A stretch of 64,000 nucleotides of DNA, from the NCBI GenBank assembly GCA_944472135.2, contig CALYDD020000394.1:62001-126000 (forward strand). The letters are read 5' to 3'. This document shows positions 56,430-64,000 of the stretch, piece after piece; within the stretch, counting starts at the first letter, position 1, and the number at the start of each line of letters is the position of its first letter. The DNA is from Trichobilharzia regenti (lineage: Eukaryota; Platyhelminthes; Trematoda; Strigeidida; Schistosomatidae). The position numbers and the translations under genes were made by a program. The notes under the pieces are model-generated. The model was not told the origin of the DNA, made no database searches, and saw only the letters and a program-made list of their open reading frames with translations.

Positions 56430-57085
56430 ACTTGAAAAATATCAGATCCTTGCAAATCAACTCTTGCAAAGCAGTTTTTCATATTCGAGTATTTTAGCCG
56501 CATTTAGATCATGTCATCAACACTTTATCATCATGAAAATAATTGGGTAATTATTTTGTGGTTAATGATGTTTTATTCAATATTCCGAGATGAATAATAT
56601 AATGGAGAGAAGAGAGCGACTTCGGAAGAAATGAATAAAAGGTTTGATGTTCTTCTGTATCAACTTTGTCCTCAAATAGCAACTTACCAGTAAGAATTTA
56701 GATATCAGATGACATTCAGTCGAATTTCCTCAATTTTTTGTCGTAAATAATTCAGCTACTCAAATTGAGTTAGTATCATGATTGTGCGTATTATGCATTG
56801 TGTTACAACATCTGGTATAAAGTTAAAATCATCTCGGAAAGTAGCAGTCAGGACAGTGAAAAAAACTAAACAAGTAGCTCAACGAAGTTAACTTCTGCAT
56901 CCACTTTGAATAGTTTTGACGGAGTAGCACAGAAAACCATCGATAGGTTTACTTTACTGAGATTCTTCTTCGCTCCCTGGAGAGAATATCACGAGGATAT
57001 TTAGATTTCAGTTGTGAAATTGCTGAAAGAACTTTCTTAATCCGTTCACACTCATGATTGATAGAGTTATATATATATATATATA
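56430..57085. other. No feature recognised
   Basis: AT-rich, ending in a TA microsatellite (about 57066-57087) next to the SINE. Confidence 0.35.
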
Positions 57086-57087
57086 TT

Positions 57088-57248
57088 GATTACAGCTTGA
57101 TTCCATACCGTACTTTTTGTGCAGGTATGGAATTTTCAGCATATGACATCGGTAGCCTGAATTTTGCAGGCCGACCATAGATATTAGGTGTGCATCGGCA
57201 TAAGATCGAACCCTGGACCATGTGGATGGTCTGCGAGAGTCTTAGAAT
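57088..57248 (-). repeat. tRNA-derived SINE, copy 3 (5'-truncated)
   Basis: Reverse complement of the 24910/28350 family: B-box-like GGTTCGATCTT, then GCACACCTAATATCTATGGT, GGCCTGCAAAATT, TGCTGAAAATTCCATACCTG and ATGGAATCAAGCTGTAATC. The A box is lost: homology starts only at GACTCTCGCAGACC. A TA microsatellite sits at its 3' end in place of the A-rich tail. Confidence 0.75.
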
Positions 57249-57388
57249 TAACATCAACTGAAGACAATCCACTGTGACCGAAAACATTATTGGAAAATGA
57301 GATTCAGTCTAATCACTGGAAGAACTATCTGAACAATATGAACAGCAATGCCTGGATGTCTGCCCATTTCATCTCACATGAACATAGT

Positions 57389-57825
57389 GCGTACATAACT
57401 TGTGCCTACTCACTTATCTTGTGGCGTATATTAAGATGACTTCAACTGAGTGGAAAATTTCTGTTAATATTAGTTCTGGATTATCTTTTGATTATGGTTC
57501 AAGTTATCCGTGTAATATGGGGAGAATAGACGTCCGATGTAAGCGAATTTCTAAAATATTTCCCCTCGATGAAGTCTTTATATTATGAATGAGTTCTGAC
57601 CCAACAGTTTCTTCAGCTGAAAGATGGACAGCAGATGAGCATGTTAGCTACATTCAATCAGTCATGAAAAACGACATGTATGAATGTTGTCCAGGTCATT
57701 TTCAGATGGATAATATGCAACAAGCATTTTATGCATTGACGCGAAGACATCCAGTCGTGGCAAACCAAGCAAATAACTATCTTAATGATGAAGTCAACTG
57801 TCTAGTGCTATTGGATTCAAAATAA
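57389..57825 (+). pseudogene. Unrecognised frame interrupted by one TGA
   Basis: The same frame is open for about 145 codons except for a single TGA at 57586-57588. The first part contains MTSTEWKISVNISSGLSFDY and IDVRCKRISKIFPLDEVFIL; the second starts MSSDPTVSSAERWTADEHV and contains YECCPGHFQMDNMQQAFYAL. The composition is protein-like and the ATG right after the TGA could also start a 78-codon protein. No domain recognised. It may be a pseudogene or a real small gene preceded by a chance frame. Confidence 0.35.
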
Positions 57826-57829
57826 CAGA

Positions 57830-59110
57830 ACCACTGCGCTTTGTCAGTACGCCGTTGTTTGAATAGCACAATAAATGTCAACGGATGAGGACTAAATACT
57901 TTACTCCATTGCACAAATGACAAATCTTAGTAGTTTGATTGTTTGATCGAATGAAAACCGTATTGCATTTTTATATTAAGCAAGAAAACGTGGTTCACAA
58001 AATTTGATAGCAAATATTCATTCATAAGACTGTCCTTAATTTTTGTGTGAAATAGAAGTTCAATTAAAGGACTCCCAAACTGTTTCTGCCCTAACTTATT
58101 TCTCCATCTTGAAACGTTTCTGTATTTGAGTATACACTAAATGTTGATACTGAAGTGAGAAACTTTGTTGAATAATGTACCACTAATATTTTTTCACTCT
58201 GTAAGACAGTTTGACAAATTCATTTCATAGTTAGAAATTCTATTTTGAATTTCTGCTAAACATTTCAGTGAAATTTATGTCTTTTCAATGATATTCAGTG
58301 TCAACATGAAAAAAGAAGCTTCCCCATTTTTTCGTAATTTTTATTTTCCGGTTCTGTTTGAGTTGTAAGTAGTCGAAACAATTCTGAATAAAAACAAAAA
58401 GGAGCTCGTTTTTTATTGCTACTTTTCATGTACCTGCAAGTATACCATTGAGATGGAAACCGGAAAGGTATTAGTGAGCATGACACAATTTATAATGCTA
58501 TTCAGGTCAACTGGTGTCAATTTAGTTCTTAAACTGCAATTTATATTAAGTCATTGAAAAATTATTCAAATAGTAGATGAAATCTATTGAACACGAAGGC
58601 GAAGCTCTGAACATAACAAATTTTGAACAGATTGAAAACTTTTATCGTATCCGCAGTGTGTCTAACCAGCTTTGCGTCAAATTATTTATAGTGATATTTA
58701 TGCAGTAGTAAAGAATAATTCCAAGAATGAGATCATACGAATTATTATTATTATTTGTATTAGTTTATAAATGTGTGCTTCTGATACTTGAATTATTTTC
58801 TGTCAAATGTTCGTGGAATCTACTTCGGGAGGTTGTTTTTTGAAGAATCGTGTTTTTGAAATGACATTATTTAAAAATGAAATGAATATTCTTTATTGGC
58901 TCTCGACATATAAATTTCACTATCGAAGTTATAATGAAGTCTATGGAACTACGAGGAATCGACTGCATGGAACTGTGTTCACTTACAAATCGAACAGACA
59001 ATAATTAGAGCGTTGGAAGAATATACCGTATTTTAATTCACTTAGGTAATACTATTTTGATTCGACGCATGATGTCATACTCAAATTACTGATACCGGCT
59101 TAAATTCTGA
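57830..59110. other. No feature recognised
   Basis: AT-rich. A 65-codon frame at 58807-59004 has no recognised relatives. Confidence 0.35.
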
Positions 59111-59111
59111 A

Positions 59112-59225
59112 AGGAACATGTGGCTTCAGCAAGGAATCTCCATTTCAGCCTATACACTTTATTACGTGAATGCATTTAAGGTATGACTCTCTATTCACAA
59201 AGTCTCCTTCATGTCAAACTCGAAT
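59112..59225 (-). mobile_element. RTE retrotransposon extreme 3' tail
   Basis: The plus-strand text GGAACATGTGGCTTCAGC ... AATCTCCATT ... CACAAAGTCTCCTTCATGTC aligns with the 3' end of the 42310 copy (GGAACATAAGGCTTCAGCC ... GTCTCCATTGTG ... CAAATGACCTCTTCCAAGTC). Only the last roughly 110 bp are present, next to the PLE palindrome. Confidence 0.5.
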
Positions 59226-59905
59226 AAAATTAATTTGTGTATCTTATTTCAGTATTTCAAAGTACTGAACAACTATTACTGATGACAGACTGAAGGCAAC
59301 AAACTTGAACACAGCAAGAACAACAATTGTACCAGGATAATATGAGCTCATCTTTCATTATTTTGGCGATTCTTCTCAACTGGTTACAACCTGAACGTTA
59401 AAAATTATAAATTACATTAAAGATATGAACACACTTTTCCAAGATCATAAGGAGTAATTCGTTGGTAGGAAGTAAAAGTAACATTAGTCCGGAATGATTT
59501 AACTGATTAGGAGTTACAAACACTGACTATTTATAGAATAATTAGACAATTAGGCTTGGAAACAAAAAGCAGGGCTTCGTATATATATGTGTGTATAGAA
59601 ACAAGGTTTAGTTAGAAAGAGCATAACAAAAAGGTAGATTACGTAACTAAAGGAAACGTCTTATCTAATAGCCAATAGAAAAAAGGACAGAAAAGAAACG
59701 AGGTAGGGTGAGTCATATTTAGATGAGAGAGTATAGTTTTCTATGCATGAAAAAAGTGACTCATGAAAATTGTAATTTTTTCGTTATCACCAGGGCAGTG
59801 CAAGATTCACCACCGTCTCTTTCTGCGTACATAGGTTTGGTTTAAGTCGTTTGATGGTAATTGCTTCAGCAAAGCGTAGCAAGCTAGGTTTCTTTTCATT
59901 GTTCA

Positions 59906-60109
59906 TTGTGTCTTTCAGGCTGTAGACTGATAATTTGCCATCAGATGGAGACTGGTCATGCTGTAGACACCCTGAAGTCGTTCAAAATAATCAACAAGCG
60001 AAAGAAACCTAGCTTGCTACGCTTTGCTGAAGCAATTACCATCAAACGACTTAAACCAAACCTATGTACTCAGAAAGAGACGGTGGTGAATCTTGCACTG
60101 CCCTGGTGA
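59906..60109 (+). pseudogene. PLE GIY-YIG protein C-terminus
   Basis: The element-encoded part starts about HQMETGHAVDTLKSFKII and continues FAEAITIKRLKPNLCTQKET to VVNLALPW. It is the end of the GIY-YIG domain; the catalytic motif itself lies upstream of the truncation point. The mirror copy at 59895-59800 (-) encodes the last 30 or so residues only. Confidence 0.7.
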
Positions 60110-60118
60110 TAACAAGGT

Positions 60119-60135
60119 TATATATATATATATAT
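60119..60135. repeat. TA microsatellite in PLE 3' UTR
   Basis: About eight TA units just after the stop of the right-arm PLE copy. The left arm lacks the run, so it expanded after the palindrome formed. Confidence 0.8.
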
Positions 60136-60639
60136 ACAACTTTCATAAGTCACCTTTTTCATGTTCAGAAAACTCTACTCTCTCATCTAAACATGGCTCA
60201 CCCTACCTCGTTTCTTTTCTGTCCTTTTTTCTATTGGCTATTAGATAAGACGTTTCCTTTAGTTACGTAATCTACCTTTTTGTTATGCTCTTTCTAACTA
60301 AACCTTGTTTCTATACACACATATATATACGAAGCCCTGCTTTTTGTTTCCAAGCCTAATTGTCTAATTATTCTATAAATAGTCAGTGTTTGTAACTCCT
60401 AATCAGTTAAATCATTCCGGACTAATGTTACTTTTACTTCCTACCAACGAATTACTCCTTATGATCTTGGAAAAGTGTGTTCATATCTTTAATGTAATTT
60501 ATAATTTTTAACGTTCAGGTTGTAACCAGTTGAGAAGAATCGCCAAAATAATGAAAGATGAGCTCATATTATCCTGGTACAATTGTTGTTCTTGCTGTGT
60601 TCAAGATTATTATGGGGAAGACGTTCTGAGGGCAATAAG

Positions 60640-61100
60640 TTGAAACAAAGCCCAACCATTAGGCTGATTTAGAGGCTGAAGTTTCCACCTGTAATAAAAA
60701 GAAAATCTATAATTCAAGAAATTTTGATAAAGAACGAAAGACCAGGTTTACAGTATAAAATGATATCATTCTATTTCACAGGTTCTCATCAGCTGCAAAC
60801 TACCTGAAATTACAATGGTTATAAATAATAGCATTTCATACTACATTGTTTGAAAGGTAATAGAGAAGACATTATAACGTGAATGCATCTGGAATATAAG
60901 TATTCTAATCTAAGTCACCATCAATTTATATACTATCAAACAATGAAAAAGAAAAAAGGGGGTGAGAGAAGACAGAAAACAGAAAAATCTAATAAACAGT
61001 GTCAACATGGCAACTCAAGAAGGTCAACGTTCATCAACTTGAAAACTTGCTTAGTGAATTGAGCTCACTAGTGTGTATGACTAATCAGTGTAATGAAAGT
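60640..61100. other. AT-rich spacer, probably partly PLE 3' UTR
   Basis: The part nearest 61100 lies 3' of a minus-strand PLE C-terminus and should include its 3' UTR. I cannot place the boundary, and no other feature is seen. Confidence 0.35.
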
Positions 61101-61171
61101 GATATGGTTACCAAGGGAGTGAGAGATTGACCACACTCTCTTTCTGTATGCATAAGTTTGGTCTGTGACGT

Positions 61172-61525
61172 TTGATTGCAATTGCTTCAGCAAATCATAG
61201 TAGATTCGCTGTCCTTTGTATGTTTAGACCGGACAAAGACTCTGGAATTGTTATAATGAGTAAAAATGATGATGTACATATGATGTTGGCAATTCGAAAC
61301 GACTCCGGAAAATTTCAATTGGACAAAACCAAGAAGGATACAACAACGTCATTCGAAAACAAGGTAAATAAATTCTTCAAAGAACTACTCGTCAAGAAAC
61401 TGATTGACAACGAAACGTACAATGAACTCAAATCAAAGGGTGAACGACTCCCATTTATGTACGGTCTACCAAAAATCCATAAGGCAAATGTGCCCTTATT
61501 ATCCATATGTCCATATTATCAATGA
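61172..61525 (+). pseudogene. PLE reverse transcriptase, N-terminal part
   Basis: Within 117 codons, RPDKDSGIVIMSKNDDVHMM opens the PLE RT (the conserved KxDKGxxVVxM region) and RLPFMYGLPKIHKANVPL is the conserved YGLPKIHK block. The first 18 or so residues are antisense of the inverted 3' fragment. A frameshift after VPLL moves the rest (MINTPRHKLARWLADSLEPI) to another frame. Confidence 0.7.
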
Positions 61526-61765
61526 TAAACACACCACGCCACAAACTAGCCCGATGGCTAGCTGATTCATTGGAGCCAATTCGACAAAAAATTTCAAAAC
61601 TAGAATGACACCTTCCAATTTTCTAAAGAAGTCGATCACGTTGACATATCAGATAAACTGATGGTGTCATACGACGTGACTGCCTTATTTACAAATGTAC
61701 CAGTGATGGAAACAATAGATATCATTTGTAAACTAAAACATCTATTGCCATTACCAAAGTCATAG

Positions 61766-62143
61766 ATGAAACGGCTACTAATTCTTTGCACAAAAGACAT
61801 CCAATTTAGATTCAATAACCAAGTCTACAGACAAACTGACGAGGTTGCCATGGGTTCATCCCAAAGACCCATTCTAGCAGACATCTTCATGGGCTATCTC
61901 GAACAGACACGACTGAGTGACGGTATCAATGGAACAACATACTACCGTCGATACATCGATGATACTTTTGTTGTTTGTAATGACATGAGTCATGCATCCG
62001 TATTAATTGACCGCCTAAATGAGGTCCACCCAAACAATAAATTCATCATGAAATACAAACACAACGATGGGTTCAATTTCCTGGACCTAAATGTAAGAAG
62101 AAGAAAGGATGGAACGGTCGAAAAATCCATCTACAGGAAATAA
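61766..62143 (+). pseudogene. PLE reverse transcriptase palm domain
   Basis: 125 codons: FNNQVYRQTDEVAMGSSQRP with ILADIFMGYLEQ is the PLE palm block. YRRYIDDTFVV contains the catalytic Y-I-D-D pair, intact here. NDGFNFLDLNVRRRKDGT and IYRK end the RT core. The preceding motif (SYDVTALFTNVP, first catalytic Asp) lies in another frame at about 61665-61700. It is the only PLE palm with a complete YxDD in the window. Confidence 0.75.
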
Positions 62144-62530
62144 ACTTGGACCGGACAATACCTTCATTACAACAGCTTCTGCCCTATGAGCTATAGGAGG
62201 GGATTAGTAAGATTACTGTACGACAGGGTCAGAAAGTTATGTTCGCCTAACAAGGTAGAAGAATAATTAAGCTTTGTCGAAAAATGCCTTAAGGAAAACG
62301 GGTATCCAAAAGGATTTATCCTAAAGTACAGCAAAGAAAGAGATGAGAAAGAGAAGTCTCCAACAGTTGAAAAGAAGAAAGTGTTTATAAGCCTCCCATA
62401 CAAAGGAGAAACAGATTAAAAGAGGATAAAGGGAGCAATAAAGAGATACTTCTTTGCAGCCAATCTGGTGACACTATACAGCACTACGTGCTCTATAAGG
62501 CAATCAAAACTAGATAAGTACCCTGATGGT

Positions 62531-63010
62531 GTTACCTTTACCAGGAGAGATGTTGGTTGGTTTCATTCTACATACTGCACAGCCCCATATCCTTGGCGCC
62601 TTCCAAATTCATGAAAATATTATAGTTTAAGTTACGGTCGATCCCGCTCATAAAGGACATTTGAGATGCTTCTAAATCTAAACATGCTTGTTTCAGTTGA
62701 ATTGCATTTTCATATTGTTTGAATATTTCACATACTTGAGCTGTCATTCCTGTTTCCCATCACTAAGCTGATCTTTCAAGCATACTGTTTATTGATGTCG
62801 TGTGTACACTGTTGGAAAAAATGCACGATTTTCACTCCCTCATCTCAAAGAGACATTTATTGTATGAAGGGAAAGCCAGTTTAGAATAACTTGAGTCCGC
62901 TTAACATAGTCTCAACAGAAATGAGGATCCTCTATGGATGATAAGTAAACCACTTGGAGTTTTGTGCATTCGGATCTCAGCAAATCAGTAACAATAACCC
63001 TTAAATTTTA
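62531..63010. other. No feature recognised
   Basis: Sequence after the abrupt end of the PLE relic. It is slightly less AT-rich at first; nothing identified. Confidence 0.35.
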
Positions 63011-63014
63011 GAAC

Positions 63015-64000
63015 AACATATTGTTGTTTTCTATTAGATCTCATCAGGCTTAACTCTAATATCACTACATAAGTTTACAAATAAAATTCAAATATGAACC
63101 AATCATGGTGTTTTGTCTATAGGATAATACGATGGTGAATATAAATTGTGCAATCAGTCATAATAGTAGTAATGATAATATTAATAATGGTCTTATCAAT
63201 AATAAGAATGAAAAAGTGAGGCAATCTGTGGTAACACGAATAATGAAAAACAGTATGATTAGACAATCAAACAAATGTTCAGGTGGAAGTAGTCGATAAA
63301 GGCTAGTAAAAACAAGCAATGAACCGATTACGTAATGTTGGAATGTAAGGGAAGGAAATGAAACACGTTTATAATGAAGATAAGATTAAGGGATGATAAG
63401 AAAGGGTTGGAAATATAAATAAGGGGTGGTGTAGAAATCTTTAGTTGGTTATGTCTTATTAGGCCACGGGAGGGATACTGGCTGTACGAACTTCTTTTGA
63501 ATGCATAGTTTAGGTTTAGTAGTTCGAATGCCTATCGCGTCAGCTGTGTGCAGTAGACGAATACGAAGTCTATTAGAAAGATTCGGTGGGATACGATGAA
63601 TTACTTTGAAGGCTTTCGTTTTATCGACTACATGACCACTATCAATTAAATGTGACAGAATTGAGCTACGGATTGTTTTTGTCTGTCCTTTGCCAAACCA
63701 CGATGGGAGATGTTCACTAACACGTTGGCTAAGCTGTCTAGTAGTACGCCCAATATAACTGTCACCGCAGGTGCAGTTGAATTGATAAATACACATAGAT
63801 GTGGCAAAACTATCAAGCTTATCCTTCGTTTGCATCCCAATCATTCGTCGGCTAGAGAATGGCAAACATAGGTGTGCTGCGTAAAAATGTTCTACGTATA
63901 CTCCTTGAAAGTCTTTGGAACAGAATCTCACTTGATAAGTTACCATTAAATTGTAACTTAATAAATAGAGGTTTCTTATGTGCAGTCAGAGTCTCAGGTT
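63015..64000 (-). mobile_element. Penelope-like element 3' part, cut by the window edge
   Basis: A minus-strand PLE copy with the linker and GIY-YIG domain (63946-63449), followed by an AT-rich 3' UTR towards about 63015. The coding similarity may continue beyond 64000. The 3' boundary is approximate, since no repeat partner delimits it here. Confidence 0.6.
63449..63946 (-). CDS. PLE GIY-YIG endonuclease domain, intact frame
   Basis: 165 codons without interruption. The linker (VTYQVRFCSKDFQGV, HLCLPFSSRRMIGMQTKDKL) leads into GIY-YIG from residue 53: CIYQFNCTCGDSYIGRTTRQ, LSQRVSEHLPSWFGK, then SSILSHLIDSGHVVDKTKAF, RLLHTADAIGIRTTKPKLC and the end IQKKFVQPVSLPW. Motif Cys, Tyr, Gly, Arg and His residues are all present, making this the best preserved endonuclease of its type here besides the two palindrome copies. 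The upstream RT is outside the window or lost. Confidence 0.8.
   Translation of the reverse strand: MVTYQVRFCSKDFQGVYVEHFYAAHLCLPFSSRRMIGMQTKDKLDSFATSMCIYQFNCTCGDSYIGRTTRQLSQRVSEHLPSWFGKGQTKTIRSSILSHLIDSGHVVDKTKAFKVIHRIPPNLSNRLRIRLLHTADAIGIRTTKPKLCIQKKFVQPVSLPWPNKT

Larger units (their letters stand above)
59290..60638. mobile_element. Palindromic PLE insertion (third palindrome)
   Basis: Inverted arms lie at 59304-59895 and 60001-60605 around a 105-base single-copy centre, which is the 5' extension of the longer right-hand copy. Imperfect 13-bp direct repeats flank it: CTGAAGGCAACAA (59290-59302) and CTGAGGGCAATAA (60626-60638). The right copy runs 20 bases further (60606-60625). The arms carry the PLE C-terminus and the 3' UTR and differ by small indels, including a TA tract at 60119-60135. 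Confidence 0.8.
61105..62530 (+). mobile_element. Penelope-like element relic with RT and inverted 3' fragment
   Basis: A minus-strand C-terminal fragment (61105-61197: FAEAIAIKRHRPNLCIQKES, VVNLSLPW) abuts a plus-strand RT region (61198-62150). RT is followed by thumb/linker remains to about 62520 (KKVFISLPYKGE; IKRYFFAANLVTLYSTTCSI), and the copy breaks off just before the GIY-YIG motif. Head-to-head placement of a 3' fragment and a longer copy is typical of PLE insertions. Frameshifts and stops make it inactive. Confidence 0.7.

Noticed and set aside
1..64000. CRISPR arrays, bacterial operons, rRNA, tRNA genes and spliced-leader genes
   Set aside because: None seen; composition and repeats indicate a eukaryotic, flatworm-type genome, and tRNA-like segments are SINE heads.

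Overview
The window looks like nuclear DNA from a schistosome-type flatworm (family Schistosomatidae, genus not determinable by eye). It is AT-rich and gene-poor. It is packed with the repeat families known from these worms: Penelope-like elements (PLEs) with GIY-YIG endonuclease tails, RTE-clade non-LTR retrotransposons, a BEL/Pao LTR-retrotransposon relic, tRNA-derived SINEs, and an Sm-alpha-like element carrying hammerhead ribozymes. No intact host gene, rRNA or tRNA gene was recognised. Long open frames are either transposon remains or doubtful, and several open only from GTG/TTG, which means little in a metazoan.

Layout. 1-2.85 kb: non-coding, one doubtful 138-codon frame. 2.87-5.65 kb (+): decayed BEL/Pao element (gag, protease, RT, RNase H order). 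5.8-6.84 kb (-): RTE 3' half. 7.05-8.76 kb: two PLE relics. 9.85 kb: SINE. 13.07-16.04 kb: 3-kb PLE palindrome with a second, smaller PLE palindrome nested in its right arm. 16.88-17.15 kb: palindromic hammerhead-ribozyme element. 17.7 kb and 19.25-21.23 kb (-): RTE relics. 24.9 and 28.35 kb: two copies of one tRNA-derived SINE. 29-38 kb: almost featureless. 38.0-38.78 kb (-): decayed coding frame of unknown family. 42.3-43.33 kb (-): RTE 3' half. 44.6-45.5 kb: tandem duplication, CA repeat, PLE terminal motif, hairpin. 46.9-48.18 kb (-): PLE flanked by inverted terminal repeats. 54-56.4 kb (+): possible LINE tail, a candidate exon, an RTE 3' half, a decayed hammerhead element. 57.1 kb (-): third SINE copy. 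57.4-57.8 kb (+): open frame broken by one TGA. 59.1-64 kb: RTE tail, a third PLE palindrome, a PLE reverse-transcriptase relic and a GIY-YIG PLE copy.

The strongest unifying observation is a shared insertion architecture. Four PLE-derived insertions and the hammerhead element each consist of inverted copies bounded by 12-13 bp direct repeats, with one copy running some 20-45 nt further at its 3' end than its partner. This suggests that the ribozyme element is, or was, mobilised by the same PLE machinery. The elements are 5'-truncated or frameshifted, so none here looks autonomous.
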